A stretch of 64,000 bases of DNA from an uncultured Tenacibaculum sp. (GTDB lineage: Bacteria; Bacteroidota; Bacteroidia; Flavobacteriales; Flavobacteriaceae): NCBI RefSeq assembly GCF_947499065.1, contig NZ_CANMMT010000001.1, positions 310,001 through 374,000 of the forward strand, read 5' to 3'. This document shows positions 7,451-16,793 of this stretch, one piece after another. The notes under the pieces are model-generated. The model was not told where the DNA came from. It was given only the letters and a program-made list of their open reading frames with translations, and did no database searches. Position numbers and translations under genes: made by a program. Numbering within the stretch: position 1 is the first letter of the stretch; each line of letters starts with the position of its first letter.

Positions 7451-10192
7451 ATGAGAAATTTTACGCTAACAATGTTGTTGGTATTCTCTGGCCTATTTGC
7501 CATGAATGCGCAGAACGTTGTAAAAGGAATCGTAATTAACAGCGATTCTGAAAAACCTCTACAAGGTGTTTCTGTAAGTGTAAGAGAAGCCAATATCAGT
7601 GGTACTACTGATGCCAATGGTTCTTTTACATTAAATGGTTTACCAGACGGAAGACAAATTGTAGTTGTATCCCTTAACGGGTTTGAAACCCAAAACTTCC
7701 CTGTTCAATTAGCTGGCAAGACAATCGATTTAGGTACTATAATGATGTATGAAGATATATCAGAGGATCAAGATTTAAGTACCATCACTATTACTGATGA
7801 TGAATTAAATGATGACACTAGTGCTGCCGACAACATTTCTGGATTATTACAATCTTCTAGAGATGTATATTTACGTACTGCTGCTTTTGAGTGGAGTTCT
7901 TCTTTTTACAGAATTCGTGGTTTAGATTCTGAAAATGGTAAAGTTCTTATCAATGGTATTGAAATGAACAAATTGTATAACGGTCGTCCACAATGGAGTA
8001 ACTGGGGTGGTTTAAACGATGTTTTACGTAATCAAGAATTCAATACAGGTTTAACACCTTCTAATTATACATTTGGTGGAGTTTTAGGTTCTACTAACAT
8101 TAATACAAGAGCTTCTGAATACAGAAAAGGTGGTAGAGTTTCTTATGCTTCTTCAAATAGAAGTTATACGCACCGTTTAATGGCAACATATGCTTCTGGT
8201 TTATTAGAAAATGGATGGGCTATTGCTGCTTCTGGTAGTAAAAGATATGCTGAAGAAGGTTTTGTTGACGGAAGTTTATACAATGCACATTCTATTTTTG
8301 TTTCTCTTGAAAAGCAAATCAATAACAATCATAGTTTAAACTTAACTATAATTCAAGCTGAAAATAGAAGAGGTAAAGCAGCTCCTCATACTCAAGAAGT
8401 ATACGATATAAGAGGTATTAAATACAACTCATATTGGGGATATCAAGCTGGTGAAATTCGTAACTCACGTATTAGAAGAGTTAACGAGCCTATTATAATG
8501 TTAAATCACTACTGGAACATTGGTGAATCTACTACATTAAATACTGGTTTTGCTTATCAATTTGGAGAAATAGGTAACAGTCGTTTAGATTTTAACGGAG
8601 GTAATAACCCTGACCCAACATATTATAGAAAATTACCTAGTTATTTTATATCAGATCCTAACGGACCTGATTATAAAGGAGCTTACAATGCTTTAACTAG
8701 TTTTCAAAACAATGGTCAAATAAATTGGGATGAATTATATTTTGGTAACGAAGGAAATAAAGACAATGCTCGCTTTGTTTTATATGAAGATAGAAATGAT
8801 GATAAGCAAATTACTGCTAACACAATTCTTAATTCAGAATTAACGGATAACATAACTTTAAATGCTAGTTTAGAATATAGAAGATTAAATTCTCAAAACT
8901 TTGCTACTATTATAGATATGTTAGGTGCAAACTTTTATAAGGACATCAATAATTTTGGAGACACTTTTGACCAACAACAAAGTAATTTATTGACTCCTAA
9001 TAGATTTGTAACTAAAGGAGATCGTTTTAAATACGACTACAATTTAGAGTCTCAAGTTTATGGAGGTTTTGCTCAGTTACAATTTAAGTATAACAAAGTA
9101 GATTTTTATGTTGCTGGTTCTGCACATAACACATCTCACCAAAGAGAAGGTTTATACCAAAATGGTTACCATCCTACTAATTCATTAGGTAAATCTAAAA
9201 AATTAAACTTTTTTAATTTCGGTGCAAAAGCAGGAGCAACTTATAAAATTTCTGGACGTCATTTATTAGACTTCAACGGAGGGTACCTTACAAAAGCTCC
9301 ATCTATCAGAAATTCTTTTGCTAATTCAAGAATTAACAACTTAACAGTAGCTGATGTTAGCTCTTTAGATAGTGAAAAAATAATGTCTTTTGATGCTTCT
9401 TATATTTTAAGAACTCCATTCATTACTTCTAAATTAACTGGTTACTATACTGATATTAAAGATGCAACTGAAATTTCTTTCTTCTTTGCTGATGGTTTAA
9501 ATGGTAATTCTTCTGCTTTTATTCAAGAAATTTTAACTGGAATAGATAAGCGTCATATGGGAGTTGAATTCGGTATTGAAGCTCAAGTAACTCCAACTAT
9601 TAAGTTAAGAGGTGCTGCTAACTATGGTCAATATACATACAACAACAATCCTGATATCGTAGCTAAATCTGATGATCCAGATTTTTCTTTTGATAGAAGA
9701 AAAGCCTTTTTGAAAGATTATAGAGTTGCTGCTGGACCACAAACTGCTTACTCTTTTGGATTCGACTATAGAGACCCTGATTATTGGTTTGTAGGTGTTA
9801 CGGCTAACTATTTTGATAATGCGTACGTTGATATATCTCCTATAAGAAGAACTTCAAACTTCGTAGCAGATGTAGACGGGCAACCATTTTCAGATTACGA
9901 TCCTGTATTAGCTAGACAATTATTAGCTCAAGAAAAATTTGATGACTACTTTACGTTAAATGCTATTGGTGGTAAATCATGGAAAGTAGGAAACAACAAA
10001 TTCATAAGTGTTTTTGCTAGTATAAGTAATATATTAGGAGAAGAATATAAAACTGGTGGTTTCGAACAAGGAAGAAATGCTAATTTTAGAGAGTTAAGAG
10101 ATGATAACGCTAATGGAGCACCTACTTTTGGAAACAAATACTGGTTTGGTAGAGGTACTACTTACTTCTTAAATGTAAATTATAGATTTTAA
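7451..10192 (+). CDS. TonB-dependent outer-membrane receptor
   Basis: The 913-residue receptor has a signal peptide (residues 1-20, ending FAMNAQ). A carboxypeptidase-regulatory-like domain follows (about 22-105, VVKGIVINSDSEKPLQGVSV). Then come a plug domain (about 120-230, RIRGLDSENGKVLINGIEM) and a 22-strand-type barrel ending in the aromatic NVNYRF. Such receptors import bulky substrates using TonB energy. It is followed 18 bp later by a large surface-type lipoprotein in the place usually taken by a SusD partner, and it is divergent from a secreted nuclease. Nucleotides, oligonucleotides or phosphate esters are therefore possible cargo, but this is inference. Confidence 0.9.
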   Translation: MRNFTLTMLLVFSGLFAMNAQNVVKGIVINSDSEKPLQGVSVSVREANISGTTDANGSFTLNGLPDGRQIVVVSLNGFETQNFPVQLAGKTIDLGTIMMYEDISEDQDLSTITITDDELNDDTSAADNISGLLQSSRDVYLRTAAFEWSSSFYRIRGLDSENGKVLINGIEMNKLYNGRPQWSNWGGLNDVLRNQEFNTGLTPSNYTFGGVLGSTNINTRASEYRKGGRVSYASSNRSYTHRLMATYASGLLENGWAIAASGSKRYAEEGFVDGSLYNAHSIFVSLEKQINNNHSLNLTIIQAENRRGKAAPHTQEVYDIRGIKYNSYWGYQAGEIRNSRIRRVNEPIIMLNHYWNIGESTTLNTGFAYQFGEIGNSRLDFNGGNNPDPTYYRKLPSYFISDPNGPDYKGAYNALTSFQNNGQINWDELYFGNEGNKDNARFVLYEDRNDDKQITANTILNSELTDNITLNASLEYRRLNSQNFATIIDMLGANFYKDINNFGDTFDQQQSNLLTPNRFVTKGDRFKYDYNLESQVYGGFAQLQFKYNKVDFYVAGSAHNTSHQREGLYQNGYHPTNSLGKSKKLNFFNFGAKAGATYKISGRHLLDFNGGYLTKAPSIRNSFANSRINNLTVADVSSLDSEKIMSFDASYILRTPFITSKLTGYYTDIKDATEISFFFADGLNGNSSAFIQEILTGIDKRHMGVEFGIEAQVTPTIKLRGAANYGQYTYNNNPDIVAKSDDPDFSFDRRKAFLKDYRVAAGPQTAYSFGFDYRDPDYWFVGVTANYFDNAYVDISPIRRTSNFVADVDGQPFSDYDPVLARQLLAQEKFDDYFTLNAIGGKSWKVGNNKFISVFASISNILGEEYKTGGFEQGRNANFRELRDDNANGAPTFGNKYWFGRGTTYFLNVNYRF

Positions 10193-10210
10193 TAAAAACA
10201 ACATAACAAA

Positions 10211-12208
10211 ATGAAAAATTTAACCTTATATAAAATATTTGCAATTTTATTTGTTGCAATTTCTTTTTCATCATGTGTTAAGGATGGTGATTTCGTTATC
10301 CCTACAGCTGGAGAAGATAAAGAATACAAAAATCTTGTTCCTTTAAGCGACATTGTTGCTCTATATAAAGGAAGTAATATTGATTTTAACGACTATATTA
10401 AAGACAATAACTTAGAAGACATTAACACTTATGGTTATGTTATTTCTGACGATAGAGAAGGAAATTTCTACAAAAAATTAGTTATCCAAGACAAAGCTGA
10501 AAACCCAACAATTGGAGTTGAAGTTATAGTTGATGCTACAAACTTAAGTGCTGTATATAATGTAGGACGAAAAGTATACATTAAGCTTAAAGGCTTAGCT
10601 TTCGGAAAATCTTATGCTAAATACCAAATTGGTGCAAGCAAATTCGGAAAAGTAGATAGAATTGAATTATCAGAATATAGAAATCATATTGAACGTTCTT
10701 CTGAAATAGCTGAAATTGTACCAACGACTTTAACCATTGGAGAACTTTCTCAAAACTTAATAAGTACTCTTGTAAAAATTGATGATTTACAATCGGAAGT
10801 AAAAGGATTACAATACGCATCTCCTGAAACTAATAGTTATATTACACGTACTTTAGCTTCTTGTAAAACTTTCGAAAAGATTGAACTATCAAATAGTAAG
10901 TTTGTAAACTTCAAGCAGCATTCTATCCCAGATTTTAAAGGTAGTGTAACTGCTGTATTATCTGAGTTCTCTTCAAAATATCAATTAGTAATGAGAAATA
11001 CTGATGATGTTGACTTTACTCAAGAGTATGGTTGTTTTAACAATCCTACTTTAAAATCTTTAGCAGATATTAAAGCTTTATTCACAGGTAGTGAAACTAC
11101 AATTACAGAAAGTTATAAGATAAAAGTAGTTATAACATCTGATTTAGCAAAAGGTAATATTTCAAACAGAAATGCTTTTGCACAAGATGGAGCTACTGCA
11201 ATTGCTTTACGTTTTAGTGAAGCTTACAACTTAAACATTGGAGATGAAGTAGAAATTTCTGTTGGTGGAACAAAGTTAAGTGAGTATAATGGTTTATTAC
11301 AATTAAACTTATCAAACTCAAACATTATCAGCAAAGCTGCTGGAACATTACCTACTCCAGAGGTTATTACTTTTGCTCAAGCATTAACTGGAAATTATGA
11401 AAGTAAATTAGTTACAATTGAAGGTGTTCAATTTAAAGACATCACAAAAACATATTCAGGTTCAAATACTTTAACTTCAGATTGTACTAATACATTAACT
11501 ACTTTTGTTAGAACTGATGCTGCATTTGCTACAACTAATGTAAGTGACAAAAAAGGTTCTGTAACTGGTATCATGTCAGATTTTAACGGGCCACAAATTT
11601 ATTTAAGAGATGCTTCTGATGTAAACTTTACTGAAGCTTATGCTTGTACTTCAACTGGTGGAGCTCCTAAAGCAAATGATTTATTCATTTCTGAATATGT
11701 TGAAGGATCAAGTAACAATAAGTATATTGAGATATACAATGGTACTGGTGCAGCTGTAGATTTATCTAAATACCAAGTTTGGGGTTCTTCAAACGGAGGT
11801 GGATGGAAAGCAGCAAGACAATTACAATTATCAGGAACTTTAGCTACTGGTGATGTTTATGTTATTTCAACTAATCAAGCTGTTGCTGCAATTCAAGATG
11901 AAGCTGATTTAAAATTACCTTACGAAAGTCCTGTTCACCACAATGGTGATGATGCTATTGGTTTAGCTAAAGACAATGGTTCTGGAACTTATGAATTAAT
12001 TGATGTCATAGGAACTCCAAATAGCGATCCAGGTTCTGGATGGGAAGTAGCTGGTGTTTCAAATGCCACTAAAGACCGTACTTTAATTAGAAAAATATCT
12101 ATCATTGAAGGAAACACTAGCTGGTCAGCTAGTGCAGGTACTGATACTGCTAACTCTGAGTGGGAAGTAAAAAATAAAGATGATTTTTCTTCTGTAGGAA
12201 AAAGATAA
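10211..12208 (+). CDS. Surface lipoprotein with two DUF5689 (OB-like) repeats and a lamin-tail domain
   Basis: The 665-residue lipoprotein has the lipobox in ISFSSC (Cys about 22), followed by VKDGD, a surface-export-like tail. Two homologous blocks follow. Block one (about 45-275) begins LVPLSDIVALYKGS and ends RNTDDVDFTQEYGC; block two (about 280-485) begins TLKSLADIKALFTGS and ends RDASDVNFTEAYAC. Both look like DUF5689 with OB-fold character. Residues about 495-660 form a lamin-tail domain (NDLFISEYVEGSSNNKYIEIYN). Lamin-tail and OB domains accompany EEP nuclease domains in extracellular nucleases such as ExeM. The gene is 18 bp after the receptor and ends at a terminator. Confidence 0.82.
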   Translation: MKNLTLYKIFAILFVAISFSSCVKDGDFVIPTAGEDKEYKNLVPLSDIVALYKGSNIDFNDYIKDNNLEDINTYGYVISDDREGNFYKKLVIQDKAENPTIGVEVIVDATNLSAVYNVGRKVYIKLKGLAFGKSYAKYQIGASKFGKVDRIELSEYRNHIERSSEIAEIVPTTLTIGELSQNLISTLVKIDDLQSEVKGLQYASPETNSYITRTLASCKTFEKIELSNSKFVNFKQHSIPDFKGSVTAVLSEFSSKYQLVMRNTDDVDFTQEYGCFNNPTLKSLADIKALFTGSETTITESYKIKVVITSDLAKGNISNRNAFAQDGATAIALRFSEAYNLNIGDEVEISVGGTKLSEYNGLLQLNLSNSNIISKAAGTLPTPEVITFAQALTGNYESKLVTIEGVQFKDITKTYSGSNTLTSDCTNTLTTFVRTDAAFATTNVSDKKGSVTGIMSDFNGPQIYLRDASDVNFTEAYACTSTGGAPKANDLFISEYVEGSSNNKYIEIYNGTGAAVDLSKYQVWGSSNGGGWKAARQLQLSGTLATGDVYVISTNQAVAAIQDEADLKLPYESPVHHNGDDAIGLAKDNGSGTYELIDVIGTPNSDPGSGWEVAGVSNATKDRTLIRKISIIEGNTSWSASAGTDTANSEWEVKNKDDFSSVGKR

Positions 12209-12228
12209 TATTTAATTATTATAAATTT

Positions 12229-12258
12229 AAAAACCCAAGTTTAAAACTTGGGTTTTTT
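12229..12258. terminator. Bidirectional terminator
   Basis: A 12-bp stem AAACCCAAGTTT / AAACTTGGGTTT with a single-base loop has a T-run on the right and an A-run on the left. It lies between the convergent lipoprotein and M28 peptidase genes. Confidence 0.9.
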
Positions 12259-12278
12259 ATTTTTAAATAAAGTAGCTA

Positions 12279-14351
12279 CTATTTTTTCACAAACTGTTGT
12301 GTATACTTTTTTCCTGTTTTATTTAACGTTATAAAATAAACTCCGGTGGCAAAATCTGAAATATTAATTATCTCTTCCTCTACATTCATTTGAACTTCTT
12401 TAAGTAATCTTCCTTTTGAATCATAAAGTTTCACATTTCTATACTTCCATAGTTCATTATAAACTCTTATTTTAAAAGAATTCCCTTCTACAGGGTTTGG
12501 AGAAAATAAAATAACATCTTTATCGTTTACTAAAAATTTTCCCTCTGTTTTTGTTTCTCTCTTATTACTATTACACTTTCCTATATTTTTCCATCCAGTG
12601 GCTGTTCGTTCATATAATGCATTAGAATAAACAACTTTATCACCAGTTTGGTAATTTATCGAAGCATCATAATTAGCAATACCACCACAAATATTAACTA
12701 TTGTAGCTTCTGATATATTTACTGAATAATCTTCTGCTTCTCCATAATTAAAAGAACCACATGAATTTGGAATTGCATTATAACGCATAGCAATCCTCAT
12801 TCTTGTTTTTCCTAATTTAGCATTAGCTGGTATTGTAAAAGAACCAGTAACTGGAGTATCTTTTGAAGCACTTTTAGTCCAAACTTGTTCTCCTGAATCT
12901 TCAAAATCTGCATCTTGGTTGTAATCTATCCAAACTGCATACCCTTCATTATAAACTGTACCGGTCCATTTAGGCGTAATCGTAATTGTATATTGATTAT
13001 TTGTATTTAATACTGTAAATAAACTTGTAAAATCTTGGTATCCACTTCCACCATTCGAGTTATTATTAATATTTCCTAAAGTAACATTTTGTATATACTC
13101 ATCATTTACATTATCTCCTTTTAAACTACAATAAGTTGGTACCACCACACTTCCTTCACTTTTAGCTACCTCAATTAAATATTCCAATCCAAGCTTAGCA
13201 AATTTTGCTGCATGTGTTGCATTTGGTGTAACAGATCTATTAAATGTATCATTTACCGTATGAATATATGGGTTAGAACCATTAAAAGATGCTTCAAAAG
13301 GAAACGCTGCATCATATCCTTGCTGTGCCCAACTATAATGATCTGAACAACCATAATTACAACGTGTATAATCATAAGTAAACTGATGATTACCAGAAGA
13401 ATTATACGTATCCATTAATTGAGCTAAAAAAGAATTTAAAGTGCTACTATTATAACTATCATCTGAAATATAGACATCTTTAGGTGATCCTTTATAGTTT
13501 GTCATATCAAACTGAACGTATGAGATTACATTGACGTTTCTACTTTTATAATCTTGTGCAATTTCTTTAGAACCTCTCAAACCAACTTCTTCTGCAGCAT
13601 ATGCCATAAACTCAATAGTCCTTTGAGGTTTAAAATTCATTTCTAAAAGTACTCTTGCCACTTCTGTAATTGTTGCTATTCCAGAAGCATTATCATCAGC
13701 TCCTGGAGCATTGGTTTCTCTCTCTGGACTTACAGAGTCTATATGTCCACCTAAAATAACAAACTCATTAGGAATATCTTTTCCTTCAATTGTCATAATA
13801 AGAGAAGGCATTGTAGTACTATTATGATTTACCAATTTGACTGAAACATCAGCTCTACCATTTGCCATTGTTTCCCATTTTTGTTTTAAATCTAAAACAG
13901 ATTGATTAGCTTTCTGAGTCGTATGATATCTAGTACCATAGTTTTCTAACTCAACAATTTGATTTGCTATGTTAGTATTATTTACTAATCCAATTGCTTG
14001 ATTTACTTTTTGATTTTCTGAAATACTATAACTAGCTTTTTTTAAAGTTCTACTTCTTTGAGCTAATTTTCTAATAGTTTTAATTGCATCAGCTTCTGAC
14101 GATTCATAAATAAATCCTGGACCATGAGTTAAAATCATATGATGCAATTTTTCTGCGGCATCATTTCCTAACTTCACAGCACTAAATCCATTTAAAGAAG
14201 AAATAATTTTAATATCCTTTGGAGCAATTTTTTTTAGTTCTAAAGCATTGAGGGTTTCAATAGTTCCATAAAACATTTTTTCTTGACTATAAATGTTAGA
14301 AACTTGGACACATAACAATAATAACGGAATTAATAAGTACGTTTTTTTCAT
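12279..14351 (-). CDS. Secreted M28 family metallopeptidase with T9SS sorting domain
   Basis: This is a zinc aminopeptidase of the M28 (leucyl aminopeptidase-like) family, 690 residues. After a signal peptide (1-22), the catalytic domain holds the zinc ligands: GGHIDSVSP (His), ADDNASG (Asp), AAEEVGLRG (Glu pair), QFDMT (Asp) and IHTVNDT (His). A GEVED domain follows (about 455-550, YAVWIDYNQDADFEDSGE). A chitin-binding-like module is at about 560-590 (YQTGDKVVYSNALYE). The type A T9SS sorting domain starts around 615 (FSPNPVEGNSFKI) and ends QQFVKK. It would be exported through SprA, encoded at the right edge. Confidence 0.93.
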   Translation of the reverse strand: MKKTYLLIPLLLLCVQVSNIYSQEKMFYGTIETLNALELKKIAPKDIKIISSLNGFSAVKLGNDAAEKLHHMILTHGPGFIYESSEADAIKTIRKLAQRSRTLKKASYSISENQKVNQAIGLVNNTNIANQIVELENYGTRYHTTQKANQSVLDLKQKWETMANGRADVSVKLVNHNSTTMPSLIMTIEGKDIPNEFVILGGHIDSVSPERETNAPGADDNASGIATITEVARVLLEMNFKPQRTIEFMAYAAEEVGLRGSKEIAQDYKSRNVNVISYVQFDMTNYKGSPKDVYISDDSYNSSTLNSFLAQLMDTYNSSGNHQFTYDYTRCNYGCSDHYSWAQQGYDAAFPFEASFNGSNPYIHTVNDTFNRSVTPNATHAAKFAKLGLEYLIEVAKSEGSVVVPTYCSLKGDNVNDEYIQNVTLGNINNNSNGGSGYQDFTSLFTVLNTNNQYTITITPKWTGTVYNEGYAVWIDYNQDADFEDSGEQVWTKSASKDTPVTGSFTIPANAKLGKTRMRIAMRYNAIPNSCGSFNYGEAEDYSVNISEATIVNICGGIANYDASINYQTGDKVVYSNALYERTATGWKNIGKCNSNKRETKTEGKFLVNDKDVILFSPNPVEGNSFKIRVYNELWKYRNVKLYDSKGRLLKEVQMNVEEEIINISDFATGVYFITLNKTGKKYTQQFVKK

Positions 14352-14555
14352 TTTTACGGGGGATTAAATTAATTATACTTAGAAATAAGCTTATGCTTAT
14401 TACAATATCTAATTTACTCAAAATCAACCTTAAAAAATATTTTTATATTAAAAACATACTAACATTCAATTATTTAATAAACACATCAAACTATTAATTC
14501 TGCATAAAACTTTTATTTTAGCATATTCATATGCTATAATATTTATAAATAAGTA
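14352..14555. other. Divergent intergenic region (204 bp)
   Basis: This AT-rich spacer lies between the M28 peptidase and the phosphoesterase gene. It holds a small hairpin at 14383-14400 (AATAAGC / GCTTATT, 4-nt loop) and a weak -7-like TAATTCTG near 14494. No RNA gene or ORF is evident. Confidence 0.4.
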
Positions 14556-15440
14556 ATGTCTTCTAATCGTAGAATAACAAGAGCTTTTAAAAAGGCCAAG
14601 AAATTAGAATTATCTAAACAATCTAAATATGTTTTATTTTCAGATTGTCATAGAGGTGATAATAGTTTTGCAGATGACTTTGCTCATAACAGAAAAATAT
14701 TTCATTACGCATTGTCACAATATTTACAAAAGGATTTTACGTATATAGAGTTAGGTGATGGAGATGAACTTTGGGAAAATAAATTTTCTAACATTTTTAA
14801 TGCGAATAAAAATGTATACTTACTTTTAAGAGAGTTTCATAAAAAAAATCATTTGCATTTTATTTGGGGAAATCACGACATGGATTATAGAAATCCTAAA
14901 AAAGTTGCTAAGAATTTAGACTATTACTATGACACAGTCGATGGAAAAAATAAAGAACTATTAAAAAACGCTTCTTTTTCTGAAGCAATAAGGCTAGAAC
15001 AAGAAGATGGTAAATCTATTTTCTTATTACATGGACATCAGGCGGATTGGTTTAATTATAACTTTTGGAAACTTAGTAGGTTTTTAGTTAAAATACTCTG
15101 GCGTCCATTGCAATTAATAGGAATAGATGACCCAACAAGTCCTGCAAAAAACTTCAAAGAACTTATAAAAGTTGAAAGTCGTCTAGAAGAATGGATTCAA
15201 AAGAATAACAATCAAATGATTGTAACTGGCCATACGCATCGTCCAAGATTTCCTTCACCAAATGAATTACCTCATTTTAACGATGGAAGTTGTGTACATC
15301 CAAGATGTATTACTGGACTTGAAATAGAAAACCAGCAAATTACTCTTATTAAATGGCATGTAATTACCAATGAAGATGGTATTATGCAAATTTCAAAAAC
15401 GATTTTGGAAGGTCCTGAAAACTTGTCTCATTATATTTAA
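14556..15440 (+). CDS. Calcineurin-like metallophosphoesterase
   Basis: The 294-residue cytoplasmic protein has all five metal-binding blocks of the calcineurin-like superfamily: SDCHRGD (D-x-H, about 29-31), GDGDELWE, GNHDMD, LLHGHQADW and VTGHTHRP. The order and spacing are like UDP-2,3-diacylglucosamine hydrolase (LpxH) and related enzymes, but the GDGDE block differs from typical LpxH, so the substrate is left open. It heads a plus-strand group with an OprP-like porin and a PiT permease, which hints at phosphate metabolism. Confidence 0.85.
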   Translation: MSSNRRITRAFKKAKKLELSKQSKYVLFSDCHRGDNSFADDFAHNRKIFHYALSQYLQKDFTYIELGDGDELWENKFSNIFNANKNVYLLLREFHKKNHLHFIWGNHDMDYRNPKKVAKNLDYYYDTVDGKNKELLKNASFSEAIRLEQEDGKSIFLLHGHQADWFNYNFWKLSRFLVKILWRPLQLIGIDDPTSPAKNFKELIKVESRLEEWIQKNNNQMIVTGHTHRPRFPSPNELPHFNDGSCVHPRCITGLEIENQQITLIKWHVITNEDGIMQISKTILEGPENLSHYI

Positions 15441-15515
15441 AATTTTAATATATCCTATATTTATATTAGTATTGCCGGTTTTTTACGACCAACAGAGTCG
15501 AATTATATAATTTTA

Positions 15516-16718
15516 ATGAAATTAGAGAAATTATTTATCATCATTAGTATGCTTATAACATTAAGTATACATTCTCAAAAATTAAACGCTCCTAAGTTTG
15601 GAAATGGTTTATTTAACCTAATCGGAAAAGACAGCACTTGGTCCATGAATGCTTCAGCAAGAATACAATTTTTAACCAGTTCTAAATGGGATTCAAACTC
15701 TGATGGTCTTTCTAATAATTCATCTGCCTTTCAAATAAGAAGAGCTCGTTTAAAATTAAAAGGATTTGCTTTTTCTCCAAAGTTAAAATACAAAATAGAA
15801 TTAGGCTTTTCTAATTCAGATATTGGTGGAGCTTCAGAGTTTACAAACAATGCCCCTAGATATATTTTAGATGCTGTTGTTAAATGGAACTTTTATCAAA
15901 ATTTCGAATTATGGATTGGTCAAGCAAAATTACCAGGAAATAGAGAGCGTATAATTTCCTCTGGTAACATGCAATTTGTAGATCGTTCTTTATTAAATGC
16001 TGTATTTAATATTGACCGTGATTTAGGATTTCAATTAAGGCATCAATTTCACATTTCTGAAAAATTTATTATTAAAGAGACCTTTGCTTTTTCACAAGGA
16101 GAAGGACGTAATGTTACAACCGGTAACATTGGTGGTTATCAATATACAGCTCATTTAGAACTATTTCCTTTTGGAAAATTCACTAATAATGGTCATTTCA
16201 TAGGTGGTAGTCTTTTTAGAGAAGACAAACCTAAACTTGCTATAGGAATGAGTTATGATTTTAATGATAATGCTGTAAAAGATAGAAGTAATTTAGGAAC
16301 ATATATGAAAAACGATACTGGCTTTTACGAAACAGATATTACTACCTACTTTTTAGATGCAATATTTAAGTATAAAAACTTCTCTTTTATGGGTGAATTT
16401 GCTCATAGAAATGCTAAAAACCCTATTGCAAAAAACTCAGATGGTTCTTTAACTGGTGATATTGTACAGGTTGGAAACTCCTTAAACTTACAAACCGGTT
16501 ACCTATTTCCTAAAAACTGGGAGTTATCTGGTCGTTACACCAATGTTTCTTTTAGTAAAGAAATAACGAACAAAAACACTCAAAATCAATACACTATAGG
16601 ACTTTCAAAATATATTTCAGGTCATAAATTAAAGGTACAAACTGATGTAAGTTACTTAGACATAACAACTAGCACAAATCAGTTAATGTATCGATTACAA
16701 ATAGATGTTCATTTTTAA
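15516..16718 (+). CDS. OprP/OprO-like outer-membrane porin
   Basis: The 400-residue protein has a signal peptide (about 1-20, ending SIHSQ) and a beta-barrel rich in alternating aromatic and polar residues that ends in QIDVHF. The segments FQIRRARLKLKGFAF and FELWIGQAKLPGNRER are characteristic of the phosphate-selective porin O/P family. These porins let phosphate or polyphosphate through the outer membrane. The gene lies 75 bp after the phosphoesterase and 75 bp before the PiT permease, which supports the phosphate reading. Pore selectivity itself cannot be judged from sequence. Confidence 0.85.
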   Translation: MKLEKLFIIISMLITLSIHSQKLNAPKFGNGLFNLIGKDSTWSMNASARIQFLTSSKWDSNSDGLSNNSSAFQIRRARLKLKGFAFSPKLKYKIELGFSNSDIGGASEFTNNAPRYILDAVVKWNFYQNFELWIGQAKLPGNRERIISSGNMQFVDRSLLNAVFNIDRDLGFQLRHQFHISEKFIIKETFAFSQGEGRNVTTGNIGGYQYTAHLELFPFGKFTNNGHFIGGSLFREDKPKLAIGMSYDFNDNAVKDRSNLGTYMKNDTGFYETDITTYFLDAIFKYKNFSFMGEFAHRNAKNPIAKNSDGSLTGDIVQVGNSLNLQTGYLFPKNWELSGRYTNVSFSKEITNKNTQNQYTIGLSKYISGHKLKVQTDVSYLDITTSTNQLMYRLQIDVHF

Positions 16719-16740
16719 AAAAAAATAACGTAAACCTAAC

Positions 16741-16775
16741 ACAAACACTGCTCAGTGTTTGTAGATTTGCAAATC
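16741..16775. promoter_or_regulatory. Two adjacent palindromes and a -7 box before the PiT gene
   Basis: ACAAACACTG and CAGTGTTTGT form a 10-bp inverted repeat around CT (16741-16762). Next to it is the 12-bp perfect palindrome GATTTGCAAATC (16764-16775). The -7 box TAGATTTG (16762-16769) runs from the first into the second, 24 bp before the ATG. There is no T-run, so this looks like an operator/promoter rather than a terminator. Confidence 0.5.
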
Positions 16776-16793
16776 TTAATTAAAAACTAAAAA

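Noticed and set aside
7451..12208. Polysaccharide utilisation locus (SusC/SusD pair)
   Set aside because: The lipoprotein is OB/lamin-tail type rather than SusD, and no glycoside hydrolase is adjacent.
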